The notes under the pieces were generated by a model, which did no database searches, was not told the DNA's origin, and worked only from the letters and a program-made list of their open reading frames with translations. Made by a program: the position numbers and the translations under genes. This document shows positions 30,699 to 38,582 of a stretch of 64,000 nucleotides of DNA, piece after piece. Each line of letters opens with the position of its first letter. Position 1 is the stretch's first letter. The DNA lies in contig NZ_AZGA01000002.1 in assembly GCF_001436375.1 (NCBI RefSeq), positions 248,001 to 312,000 of the forward strand. Reading direction: 5' to 3'. The DNA is from Agrilactobacillus composti DSM 18527 = JCM 14202. GTDB lineage: Bacteria > Bacillota > Bacilli > Lactobacillales > Lactobacillaceae.

Positions 30699-31202
30699 TT
30701 AAGCCACTTCAGGTTTAGTTCGGATCATCCAAACCAAAACAATTAAATTAATAATTGGAACATAAGTCAACCAAGCCAAATATGGCTCAATATTTAAATA
30801 TTTTAATCGCCGCATAATGGCACTTACATTTGGCAGGAATACGATCAAACCCAATGCTCCTCCCAAAACAGGTGAAATTCGGTAGCAAATTTTAAAGAGA
30901 ATTGAAACAGCTAGCACAAACCACCAATAAACAGATCGTCTGCTTTCTGCTGGCCCATCGGCAAATTCAAAGGTGTGTTTGAATACATAAACTAGACTGT
31001 TATAAATATTCAACTGCGGTTGTACATTCTGATTGCCAAGAACTTGTGGTTCGTTTCTTACATTCGTCTCATTTGACGCTCGCCCTTGTATTGGTTCTTG
31101 ATCAGAGTCTTCTAGCAATGCTGTTTTAATCTTAACACCACAATAAGGACAATATGTGGCAGTTGCAACGATTTGTTTACCGCAATTCTGACAAAAATTC
31201 AT
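30699..31202 (-). CDS. Zinc-ribbon/DUF805 membrane protein, copy 1
   Basis: A 167-residue protein with an N-terminal zinc ribbon (C4, C7, C18, C21: FCQNCGK ... YCPYCG), a polar linker and a DUF805-type membrane domain (FEFADGPAESRRSVYWWFVLAVSI, LPNVSAIMRRLKYL, three hydrophobic helices). Predicted topology is ribbon in the cytosol. DUF805 proteins are poorly characterised. 21 nt downstream of its paralog. Confidence 0.85.
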   Translation of the reverse strand: MNFCQNCGKQIVATATYCPYCGVKIKTALLEDSDQEPIQGRASNETNVRNEPQVLGNQNVQPQLNIYNSLVYVFKHTFEFADGPAESRRSVYWWFVLAVSILFKICYRISPVLGGALGLIVFLPNVSAIMRRLKYLNIEPYLAWLTYVPIINLIVLVWMIRTKPEVA

Positions 31203-31223
31203 TTTGATATCTCCTCACACGTA

Positions 31224-31868
31224 TTAATTATACCTAATAGGGCGAGGATTACTCTGCAACATAAATATTAACATAACAATATTACCAACAGGTATAATAG
31301 CTAGCCAAGCCAAGTATGGACTGTGCCCTAAAAATTTTAATCGTCTCATCATTGCACTTATATTAGGTAAAAAGACGACAACGGCCAGTAACAAAAAAAA
31401 TATACCACCAGTTATTTCGTCCACGCAGTAGACTAGAAAACTAAAAAATTGAATAAGCGAGACAGCTAATGTGAACCACCAATAAATAGATTTCCGACTT
31501 TCTGCAGGTCCGTTTCCAAATTCAAAAGTGTGTTTAAAAACATAGCCGACACTTTTCAAAAAACCAAGTTGTGGCTGATTTGGATCAGTTATTCGCATCT
31601 CTGGTTGCATATAAGTATTGGAATACATACCTTGATTAGCTTCACGACTTGTATCCTGCTGTGAAAAATTTTGTTGTTGTCTGTTATAATCAGCTTGATT
31701 TGTTGTCGAATTTTGCTGGCTAATATTATTACCAGAAATTCGAGAATCTGGTGACACCCGGTTTGACATGTTAGCGTTAGAAGTCGCCTCAGCAATTTTA
31801 GCCCCACAATAAGGACAGAATTTGGCCATATCCAACACTTGTTTCCCACAATTTTGACAAAATTTCAT
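31224..31868 (-). CDS. Zinc-ribbon/DUF805 membrane protein, copy 2
   Basis: A ~214-residue paralog of the preceding entry: zinc ribbon KFCQNCGKQ ... FCPYCGAKI, a longer Asn/Gln-rich linker, then DUF805 (FEFGNGPAESRKSIYWWFTLAVSL; LPNISAMMRRLKFLGHSPYLAWL). The ATG at 31868, with GGGAG upstream, is preferred over an in-frame start five codons earlier. Confidence 0.85.
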   Translation of the reverse strand: MKFCQNCGKQVLDMAKFCPYCGAKIAEATSNANMSNRVSPDSRISGNNISQQNSTTNQADYNRQQQNFSQQDTSREANQGMYSNTYMQPEMRITDPNQPQLGFLKSVGYVFKHTFEFGNGPAESRKSIYWWFTLAVSLIQFFSFLVYCVDEITGGIFFLLLAVVVFLPNISAMMRRLKFLGHSPYLAWLAIIPVGNIVMLIFMLQSNPRPIRYN

Positions 31869-31910
31869 TTTATGATCTCCCAAAATAACTTATTTTTATT
31901 GATTAATTAC

Positions 31911-32534
31911 TTATTGACCGATGTTATACGTACTGCCATCTGGATAGACCACGTAAAAAGTCTCCCGGATGCCAAATCCATACGTATGATATTGTCCAAT
32001 TTCAACATACTGGTTGCCCCAATAACCATTCCAAATCCACCCCCCATTTAACGCTAATAAATGAACATGGGCATTGGCAAGATTTTGAGAAATGATAACG
32101 TTCAAATAAGCATCATTTAAAGTCACAACAGCTAGTTTAGCTTGCTTAGCTTCTAGCCACTGATTCCCACCAAGATCGTAGTAATAGCCATCCCCCCGAT
32201 GCGTGACCCCAAAAGCCTGCCACACAGAGCCCTTTGGTAGGACCCGATTATAAGTTTTGTTATTGTCATTACCATTGAATAAATTACCGCCAAAGGGTCC
32301 GGTGACTGTTACATTTGAAGCTAACGCATAATATGTATCTACTTGCGGAAATTCCCATGCCCGGACAATGCCAGGATTCTCGGTCTCTAAGTCTGGGTTA
32401 TCAATATGGTTGTTCTGGGAGTATAATGTTTCTTCTGTTGTTAATTTTGCTTCAGCAACATCAGATGTGTTAAGTCCAACAGCCCCAGTTAATACTAATC
32501 CTGTTAAAAAAAGTGCTAGTCGTTTATGTTTCAC
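31911..32534 (-). CDS. Secreted protein of unknown function
   Basis: A 207-residue protein with a signal peptide (KHKRLALFLTGLVLTGAVGL, probable cut after AEA near 30) and no membrane anchor, lipobox or LPXTG. The mature part is rich in Tyr, Trp, Asn and Gly with motifs such as LPKGSVWQAFGVTHRGDGYYYDLGG and QWLEAKQAKL (split here), resembling SH3-like/SLAP wall-binding modules, plus YVVYPDGSTYNIGQ at the end. GTG start after GGAGGGG. The only freely secreted product of the operon. Confidence 0.78.
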   Translation of the reverse strand: MKHKRLALFLTGLVLTGAVGLNTSDVAEAKLTTEETLYSQNNHIDNPDLETENPGIVRAWEFPQVDTYYALASNVTVTGPFGGNLFNGNDNNKTYNRVLPKGSVWQAFGVTHRGDGYYYDLGGNQWLEAKQAKLAVVTLNDAYLNVIISQNLANAHVHLLALNGGWIWNGYWGNQYVEIGQYHTYGFGIRETFYVVYPDGSTYNIGQ

Positions 32535-32582
32535 AGTAACCCCTCCAAAATAATATTTTTCATTATTGCTATTCTCCGCCTT

Positions 32583-33332
32583 CTAAATAACATATTTTCC
32601 AGCAACTTCTGCATCCCTATCATCATAAGAATCTGACGGTTCTACGACATAATAGTTGCCATTATCTTTATCAATACCCACTGCCAAATTAACATAGCGG
32701 TAAGTATCGTCATAGAATTTTGTAACAATCTGAACTAGATACACCTTACGACCCTCATATTCAAATACATAATTACCAGTCTTTTTATTCTTAACCACAA
32801 ATATGTTCTCCGGATCATCATCATCCAAATCATCTGTGGCTAATCGCGTCATTTCAGACTTGGCCTTTTCTGATCCATTGATATAATGCATTACTTCATC
32901 CGCCGTATGCAGCCCTTCATTATCTTGAGCGTTTGTCCCAACAACGACTACAATAAATATAGCTATTATCGCGCCAATCAAAATAAACAACCGCTTAATA
33001 TCCTTCATATCTTCAGCTTTGGACATGATCGGTTGCGGCGGTGCTTGCGTGGCGCCTTGAACATTACTATTCGTGGTTGGTGTCCCTTGTTGATTGGCAG
33101 CCGGTAATGGCTGTTTAAATTGGTAACCACAGGTGACACAAAACTTTGCCCCTGCTGGCCGAATCGTCCCACACTTAGGGCAAACTGTTTCTGGTTTAGG
33201 TGTTGCAACATTTGGCTGCGGTTTTAATGACGCTTGGCTAAAGGCATAACCACATTTGGTACAAAATTTCGCACTGATTTGACTGACACTGCCACAAATC
33301 GGACAGACTTTTGTTGCTGCTGTATCTCCCAT
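32583..33332 (-). CDS. Double zinc-ribbon single-pass membrane protein, copy 1
   Basis: A 249-residue protein with two N-terminal zinc ribbons (C10/C13/C24/C27 and C51/C54/C65/C68), a linker, one membrane helix (RLFILIGAIIAIFIVVVVG, ~110-128) and a ~120-residue outer domain (TADEVMHYINGSEKAK; YEGRKVYLVQIVTKF). Ribbons-in, domain-out topology resembles TcaA/YvbJ proteins. Its outer domain differs from those of the next two genes. Confidence 0.83.
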   Translation of the reverse strand: MGDTAATKVCPICGSVSQISAKFCTKCGYAFSQASLKPQPNVATPKPETVCPKCGTIRPAGAKFCVTCGYQFKQPLPAANQQGTPTTNSNVQGATQAPPQPIMSKAEDMKDIKRLFILIGAIIAIFIVVVVGTNAQDNEGLHTADEVMHYINGSEKAKSEMTRLATDDLDDDDPENIFVVKNKKTGNYVFEYEGRKVYLVQIVTKFYDDTYRYVNLAVGIDKDNGNYYVVEPSDSYDDRDAEVAGKYVI

Positions 33333-33353
33333 TTACTTCCCGACCCAACTTAA

Positions 33354-34175
33354 TTAATTATCTGTGGCAACATTATATTCAATTTTGCCCGCATTTATTT
33401 CTAGAAGACGTCTATCAGAATTATTAGGGTTTTTTATCAAGATATGTGAAGCTCCACCAGCGTCTTCAATCTCAGCTGAATCCTGTTTTAAAATATCCAC
33501 TAATTCATTCCAGTGGTCTTCATAATTTCTACCGACGACTTCCGAAAACATATCTGACTCACCGCTGAATTTAACAGTTAGTCCCTCGTCATCATAAATA
33601 ACATGATAAGCATGGGTATCACTACTATCCGGATCAGCCATCGCATCAGCTAAACCATCAACATCATCAATATCGTCAATCACCACGTCGGCATTTTTCT
33701 TAGCACTTTTATAGAAACGATTATCACTGTCACTGCTACTGTCATCGTTCGTGCTATTTTGAGTTGTCGTCGTGTCTGTTGCCTGACTTTGCTGGTTATG
33801 GTAAACCCCAGCTACGATAAATAGCAGTACAACAATTACCCCAATAATACCGAATACGATTTTAATCCCCGTAGTATTCACGTCGTCTGCTTTGGTCTTT
33901 GGCCCCTGATTGTGGTCGACTTGCTGTTGCTTGCGCGGTGGTTGAGCCGGCAGCGGGTCTTTAAATTGATAACCGCATTTTTGACAAAACTTAGAACCGG
34001 CTATGCGTTTAGTCCCGCATTTAGGGCAAATGGTTTCCGATTGTGGTGTCGCCTTCGTTGGTGTTAAGGAAGCTTTGCTAAAAGCATAACCACACTTTCC
34101 ACAGAATTTAGCACTGACTTGATTCACACTGCCACATTTGGGACAGATTTTGGTAGTTCCATCACTATTTGCCAT
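33354..34175 (-). CDS. Double zinc-ribbon single-pass membrane protein, copy 2
   Basis: A 273-residue protein: zinc ribbons at C11/C14/C25/C28 and C50/C53/C64/C67, membrane helix at ~104-125 (IKIVFGIIGVIVVLLFIVAG), a Ser/Thr/Asp linker, and an acidic outer domain (NADVVIDDIDDVDGLADAM; HWNELVDILKQDSAEIEDAGG; IEYNVATDN). The outer domain is clearly paralogous to that of the 34201 gene. Function unknown. Confidence 0.83.
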   Translation of the reverse strand: MANSDGTTKICPKCGSVNQVSAKFCGKCGYAFSKASLTPTKATPQSETICPKCGTKRIAGSKFCQKCGYQFKDPLPAQPPRKQQQVDHNQGPKTKADDVNTTGIKIVFGIIGVIVVLLFIVAGVYHNQQSQATDTTTTQNSTNDDSSSDSDNRFYKSAKKNADVVIDDIDDVDGLADAMADPDSSDTHAYHVIYDDEGLTVKFSGESDMFSEVVGRNYEDHWNELVDILKQDSAEIEDAGGASHILIKNPNNSDRRLLEINAGKIEYNVATDN

Positions 34176-34200
34176 TTTTTCCTCCCAATTTCAACATACT

Positions 34201-35028
34201 TCAGTTATCTGTTGCGACATTATAGCTGACTGATCCGTCGTTAACTTCTAGCAATATCTTGTCGCTATTTCTGGGATTTTCAACCTTGATGACTGAATGT
34301 CCCCCAACTTCCCGAATGGCGGCAGAATCCTGTTTTAAAATACGGACCAGCTTATCCCAATGGGCGCCATAATCCGAGTCAATAATTTCAGACATTAGAT
34401 CAGAATTCGCCCCAAATCTAATCATTAACCCCTCATCCCCATAAGTGACATGGTAATTATATGTATCCTTACTATCTGTATCCCCCAAAGCAGCAGCTAA
34501 ACTACGATCGGCATCAATATCAGCAATAACTGCATCCGCATTTTTTGAATCGTTTCTTGAAAAGCGACTATAACTGCTGGTCTCAGTAGTACTTTGTGGA
34601 TTTGCCACACTGGTGCTGGCTGATTTTTGATAGTGATGGGCGACGCCAATAACCAGTAAAACAATGCCGATGATCACCCCAACATTGAGCAACATTAACT
34701 TCATACCTCTGGTGCTCATGATATTTAACTGCGCTGTGTTAGCCTTGGCACGATCTAACCGTTGCTGTTTGGCTTTTGACAAAGGTTTTTGAAACTGATA
34801 ACCACATTTATGGCAGAACTTAGCCTTAGCTGTTCTTGGTGTGCCACAGTGAGGACAAACTACTTCTAGTTGTGCAGCTGTTATGCCTTGTGCCGGTGGC
34901 GTTGTAGCATTATGGCGAAATGCATGGCCACAGCGACTACAAAACTTGGCCTGCATTGGATTAGTGCCCCCACAAATGGGACAGACTTGGATTGTTTTTT
35001 GAATTGTTATGACACCTTCCTCCTCCAA
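34201..35028 (-). CDS. Double zinc-ribbon single-pass membrane protein, copy 3
   Basis: A ~270-residue paralog of copy 2 sharing its outer domain (NADAVIADIDADRSLAAAL; HWDKLVRILKQDSAAIREVGG; VSYNVATDN). Two zinc ribbons (VCPICGG ... FCSRCGHAF; VCPHCGTPR ... FCHKCGYQF) and one helix (MLLNVGVIIGIVLLVIGVA). The start is odd: the only in-frame TTG at 35028 lies before the GGAGGAGGAAGG ribosome site, and after it only ATA or ATT codons are in frame, so a rare start codon or weak TTG start is implied. First of the three in transcription order. Confidence 0.78.
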   Translation of the reverse strand: MEEEGVITIQKTIQVCPICGGTNPMQAKFCSRCGHAFRHNATTPPAQGITAAQLEVVCPHCGTPRTAKAKFCHKCGYQFQKPLSKAKQQRLDRAKANTAQLNIMSTRGMKLMLLNVGVIIGIVLLVIGVAHHYQKSASTSVANPQSTTETSSYSRFSRNDSKNADAVIADIDADRSLAAALGDTDSKDTYNYHVTYGDEGLMIRFGANSDLMSEIIDSDYGAHWDKLVRILKQDSAAIREVGGHSVIKVENPRNSDKILLEVNDGSVSYNVATDN

Positions 35029-35050
35029 AAGAAATGTGATTTATGACGTT

Positions 35051-35380
35051 TTAAAAGACGTTCCAAAAAGTTAACACGATAAATTGAAAAAAGAGCGAAA
35101 GAAAAATATATCGCCATTTAAATAAATGTAAATGGTCCGCTAATAGCCCGCTGAGTATACAGAACACTACTTGATTTAATCCTAAATAATATAAATACAG
35201 ATTAATACCGGTCACAACTATCCAATATGTTTTAGCGTCCTTATCTTGCTTAGCTGCCACAGTCTGGGCGCGTTCTTGCGCTTCAGCATCAACCTGACCC
35301 CTTTCTTGTTCTCCAACCTGCGCTTGTTGCTGCGCATCTTGTGTTGACGTGTGTTGTGTATTATCTTCGTAATGATCCAT
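35051..35380 (-). CDS. Small membrane protein with Gln/Ala-rich N-terminus
   Basis: A ~109-residue protein with a charged Gln/Glu/Ala-rich N-terminal half (~1-48, likely helical) and two or three hydrophobic helices (YWIVVTGINLYLYYLGL; VVFCILSGLLADHL; YIFLSLFFQFIVLTFW). An ATG at 35380 after GTGGGG is preferred to the longer frame from 35452, whose extra 24 residues lack a ribosome site. No known family recognised. Confidence 0.65.
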   Translation of the reverse strand: MDHYEDNTQHTSTQDAQQQAQVGEQERGQVDAEAQERAQTVAAKQDKDAKTYWIVVTGINLYLYYLGLNQVVFCILSGLLADHLHLFKWRYIFLSLFFQFIVLTFWNVF

Positions 35381-35465
35381 TTCCCCAGCCCCACTCTTAA
35401 ATTGCACATCAAGATTATCCCAAAAATTCAAAAGATAATAATTTATGTGCATTTATTGTAAAAAA

Positions 35466-35711
35466 TTATTGTTCATTTTTCCGAACTTTCAGGTCGAAAA
35501 AGTACTGTGATATTGCCCCATCCTCGATTCCCAATAGGTGGGCCAATCTGATAATTTGACCTTGGTCAAACTCAGCTTCATTGTCCAAGATGCGTTGTAA
35601 AATATTGACGTCAATTTCAGATTCTTGTGCAATTTCTGCAAAGCTTAAGTGGGTATCCGCCATGCGTTGCTTCAGCTTAGTATAGTTAAAATTGCCCACA
35701 AATTTGGCCAT
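35466..35711 (-). CDS. XRE-like helix-turn-helix protein heading the envelope operon
   Basis: An 81-residue DNA-binding protein: helices in KLKQRMADTHLSFAEIAQE, SEIDVNILQRILDNEAEFD and QIIRLAHLLGIEDGAISQYF form a small XRE/DUF739-like fold. Too short for a ligand domain, it resembles phage Cro or antirepressor-type proteins. It faces the plus-strand XRE gene across a shared operator, an arrangement like a phage cI/cro switch. Confidence 0.78.
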   Translation of the reverse strand: MAKFVGNFNYTKLKQRMADTHLSFAEIAQESEIDVNILQRILDNEAEFDQGQIIRLAHLLGIEDGAISQYFFDLKVRKNEQ

Positions 35712-35727
35712 AATCTGCCCCCAATCC

Positions 35728-35791
35728 GTTACATGTAGTTGTACATGTAACTGTACGATATAATTTTAATGGTTTTCTAACCTTCCGTCAA
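35728..35791 (-). promoter_or_regulatory. Promoter and perfect inverted-repeat operator of the envelope operon
   Basis: Minus strand -35 TTGACG (35786-35791), 17-nt spacer, -10 TAAAAT (35763-35768). Just downstream, covering the expected start of transcription, is GTTACATGTA-gttg-TACATGTAAC (35728-35751), a perfect 10-bp inverted repeat with a 4-nt gap. Its position predicts repression of the operon by one of the two flanking HTH proteins. Confidence 0.8.
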
Positions 35792-35809
35792 TCGCTATCT
35801 TGCCGTTTA

Positions 35810-35834
35810 TTCAAAGTTTTGAATCAAGTATAAT
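35810..35834 (+). promoter_or_regulatory. Promoter of the XRE regulator gene with a small inverted repeat
   Basis: A perfect -10 TATAAT (35829-35834) precedes the XRE gene; no good -35 is seen. A perfect TTCAAA-gt-TTTGAA repeat (35810-35823) sits at the -35 position and may be an autoregulatory site. Confidence 0.55.
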
Positions 35835-35855
35835 AACAATATTGGAGGTGCTGAA

Positions 35856-36173
35856 ATGACTAGTTTCAGTGAACGACTCAGAGAAGCGCTTAAACTGCGC
35901 AACTATACCCAATCCGATTTGGCCAACGCCACCGGAATCGGCCGCAATTCAATCCACGATTATGTGACCGCCAAATACAAACCCAAGCAGGATAATCTTT
36001 ATTTAATTGCCCGGGAACTTGGTGTCAGCGAAAGTTGGCTCATGGGCCTGAATGTCCCTAGAGAACGCCAAGCGGATATCTTAGAAATCTTCAAGCAATT
36101 AACGAAGGAAAATCAGCAAGCTGTTTTTAAATATGCCAGCAAGAAACTAAAAGGCCAAGAAAAACAGCCTTGA
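35856..36173 (+). CDS. XRE family transcriptional regulator
   Basis: A 105-residue repressor-like protein: N-terminal HTH (FSERLREALKLRNYTQSDLANATGIGRNSIHDYVTAKYKPK, residues ~4-43, helix 3 at IGRNSIHDYV) followed by a short helical tail (QADILEIFKQLTKENQQAVFKYASKKL) that may dimerise. ATG follows TTGGAGG. It diverges from the 11-gene envelope operon and is the best candidate repressor of it. Confidence 0.88.
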   Translation: MTSFSERLREALKLRNYTQSDLANATGIGRNSIHDYVTAKYKPKQDNLYLIARELGVSESWLMGLNVPRERQADILEIFKQLTKENQQAVFKYASKKLKGQEKQP

Positions 36174-36192
36174 TCCTCGTTTAGAACGGCGT

Positions 36193-36222
36193 AGCCATCC
36201 AACTAACTTGGATGGCTTTTTT
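36193..36222 (+). terminator. Terminator of the XRE regulator gene
   Basis: AGCCATCCAA-ctaac-TTGGATGGCT stem followed by a T-run, 20 nt after the stop. Confidence 0.92.
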
Positions 36223-36486
36223 AACGATCCGATTTACCCAATCTCCATATTCTTCTTTCAAAAGCAACCATAAAGTTAAACTGGTACAATGTCCTTAAGG
36301 TATTGTCGCCAAAACAAGCCATCTGCTGATCGAACATAACCCCGTCTCAATACGCTAAGATTAGGCATCAAATGAGTAGTTAATGATTAATCTTATTTAG
36401 TCTCCTGATGTGTAATCTTTTTTAAGTACGCATTAAATATACCCCTTGTTGTTATTTTCTGTCAAACACTTTATTTAGTATGCCCT
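36223..36486. other. Unassigned intergenic stretch
   Basis: About 265 nt without a supported gene. The minus strand holds a 30-codon frame (36276-36368) starting MPNLSVLRRGYVRSADG, but no ribosome site lies before it and it is probably a chance frame or a gene remnant. Confidence 0.5.
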
Positions 36487-36546
36487 AAAAAAGACTAGCC
36501 CCCAGCTTGGCAATCTCTTGCCAATACTGACCAGCTAGTCTTTTTA
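36487..36546 (-). terminator. Terminator of the serine hydrolase gene
   Basis: A long hairpin with outer arms GACTAGC/GCTAGTC and an inner TTGGCAA pairing, followed by a T-run on the minus strand. Confidence 0.85.
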
Positions 36547-36570
36547 TTATATTCTAAATGCTAGTGAAGT

Positions 36571-37584
36571 TTAAATCGATTCCTGGGCAAAAGCCGCCAC
36601 AATCTCATCACGCCGCTGCAAGAAAGTTTCGTTGTGCCCGGTGGGATGAATCCGATTGGTCAACACGATCATGGCATTTTGATTTTGCCGATCTAAGGCC
36701 ATAAAAGTCCCCGTGTAGCCCGTGTGGTACAACAACCAATGTTGGTCCCCAAACCCCTGGCGTAGATCCCAGCCCAAGGATCGCGGTTGGTCTGGCAAGT
36801 TCGAGTAGTTTTGATACAAATCGGCTAAAACATGCTGGTCAACTGGCGCTGTTTCGGGCACGTATTGGCCTAACATATACCGGGCAAACTTCACCGTATC
36901 CGGCAAGGTGCTAAACAAACCCGCCGAAGCGCAGTGTATCCCTAAAATACGCGCCTTAGGATCATGGACAACGCCTTGGAGCAATCCCGTTTTCGGATCA
37001 TAAACCGTGGGGATCGTCTGGGCCTTGTCTGGCGTAAAGGTACTTTGAGCCAAACCTAAAGGCTTCAAAACCTGGTCGGTCAACACTTGTTGGACAGGTT
37101 GTTGATAGATGGCCTCGATGATAAACCCTAAAAAAATCAAGCCAATATCTGTATACTTCACCTCTCGCTCAAACCCCGGCCCCACTGGCAATTGCAATAA
37201 AGCCGCCTTTAATTGGGGTGCTGGCAGTTCATTGCGATGGGGAATATAACCGGCAATGCCTGAGGTATGGGTCAATAAATGCTGGACGGTCACCCGATCA
37301 TCTTGAAACTCAGGTAAAAATTGCTGAATGGGCGTCTGTAAACTTAGCTGTTTTGCGTTAATCAGTTTTAAAATCATTAACGTGGTGGTCATCACTTTGG
37401 TTAAGGAGGCCATGTCATAGTATTGGTCTGGCTTTAACGGTTTTTCTGTGGGGACCCATTGGCTTTGCCCTTGATAATGCAGTTGGGCCTGAGAATCGGT
37501 GATAAATGCAAAACTGACCCCCGGTACAACATGTTGGCTTACCATCTGTTCGATTAAAGTTTGTGTTTTTGAAAAATTGGTCAA
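36571..37584 (-). CDS. Serine hydrolase, class C beta-lactamase fold
   Basis: A ~337-residue cytosolic-looking penicillin-binding-protein-like esterase. The nucleophile motif S-x-x-K is SLTK in YDMASLTKVMTTTLM; the third motif is HTG (YHTGYTGTF). No signal peptide is seen. A TTG at 37584, 7 nt after AGGAG, is preferred to the upstream in-frame TTG at 37602. It sits 10 nt after the VOC gene. Substrate unknown (peptide or ester). Confidence 0.87.
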   Translation of the reverse strand: MTNFSKTQTLIEQMVSQHVVPGVSFAFITDSQAQLHYQGQSQWVPTEKPLKPDQYYDMASLTKVMTTTLMILKLINAKQLSLQTPIQQFLPEFQDDRVTVQHLLTHTSGIAGYIPHRNELPAPQLKAALLQLPVGPGFEREVKYTDIGLIFLGFIIEAIYQQPVQQVLTDQVLKPLGLAQSTFTPDKAQTIPTVYDPKTGLLQGVVHDPKARILGIHCASAGLFSTLPDTVKFARYMLGQYVPETAPVDQHVLADLYQNYSNLPDQPRSLGWDLRQGFGDQHWLLYHTGYTGTFMALDRQNQNAMIVLTNRIHPTGHNETFLQRRDEIVAAFAQESI

Positions 37585-37594
37585 AATAAGGCTC

Positions 37595-38470
37595 CTAAGC
37601 AATGGAGAACCAAAGGCGAATATTGTTTGGATCTTGCAACATCAAATAGTGATTAGCTGCCGAATAATCGTAGCCTTTGACGCCATTGTCTTCTAAGTTT
37701 TGTAATAATAAATCCATTTCACTCACACCTGGGAGCACGATATTCACAAAATCTAAGCCTAAATCATTATCGCCAATCAATTGCAATTGATCACGATCTT
37801 CACCGGCTAAATTGACCCCAATGTGATGATGATAATCACCGGCGGATAAAAAGCGTTCCTTAGTATCCCCAGTTTTCTTCAAATTAAAGCCCAGGCTCTT
37901 GGTGTAAAAATCAGCGGTGGCCGCCATATTTTTGACCCGCAACTGTACATGGCCAATGGTCGTCCCACTAGGTAAGCCAGACAGGTGCCCAGATTTATGT
38001 TGCAAAATATCCGCTGCTTTAATGGTCCGGGTGACTTCGTTTTCCCAATCAAATTTATCCATGGATTGCCACAATTCAATGGATTTATCCACAGCAAATT
38101 CCACGCCATTACCTTCTGGATCAATAATATCAAAAGCCTGGCTATACCCATTTTCGTACAGACCGGTCAATTTAATATCATTACTTTGTACATGCTCTAA
38201 CATCAACCCCAATTGACTACTGTGGGGAAGCAAAATTGCAAAGTGCTCCAAACCAGTTTTAAGCGTATCCGTGGCCTTGGCCGGAACATGCCGCAGTGTT
38301 AATAACACCTGTTGGTTGATCCGCACGCCCAAATAAGTGGTGTCTTCTGTTTGTTTCAAAATATCAAAACCAACTATCTTGGTATAAAAATCACTCATAG
38401 ATTGCAAATCGGCAACTTTTAACGCAATGAACCCAATGCGGGTTTCCGGTGCAATATGAAAGTCTTTCAT
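37595..38470 (-). CDS. VOC family (glyoxalase/catechol dioxygenase fold) protein
   Basis: A 291-residue protein with two vicinal-oxygen-chelate repeats, ~11-120 (IGFIALKVADLQSMSDFYTKIVGF) and ~167-285 (IGHVQLRVKNMAATADFYTKSLGF), like CatE-type ring-cleavage enzymes. Metal ligands are plausible (H in IGHVQL, H in YHHHIGVN, E near the end of the first repeat), but whether it cleaves catechols in this host is doubtful; many such proteins in lactobacilli have unknown substrates. Confidence 0.88.
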   Translation of the reverse strand: MKDFHIAPETRIGFIALKVADLQSMSDFYTKIVGFDILKQTEDTTYLGVRINQQVLLTLRHVPAKATDTLKTGLEHFAILLPHSSQLGLMLEHVQSNDIKLTGLYENGYSQAFDIIDPEGNGVEFAVDKSIELWQSMDKFDWENEVTRTIKAADILQHKSGHLSGLPSGTTIGHVQLRVKNMAATADFYTKSLGFNLKKTGDTKERFLSAGDYHHHIGVNLAGEDRDQLQLIGDNDLGLDFVNIVLPGVSEMDLLLQNLEDNGVKGYDYSAANHYLMLQDPNNIRLWFSIA

Positions 38471-38582
38471 TTAAACATCATCCTTAAATTTTGAATTAGC
38501 GTAGCTTTGTAACCGACTACATTACTATCTCTATCTTACCACTAATCAAAATTACAGTGTCTGATGGTGTTTGGAATCAAGA

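Noticed and set aside
36276-36368. 30-codon minus-strand frame MPNLSVLRRGYVRSADG...
   Set aside because: No ribosome site, no promoter, and too short to judge; it may be a gene remnant.
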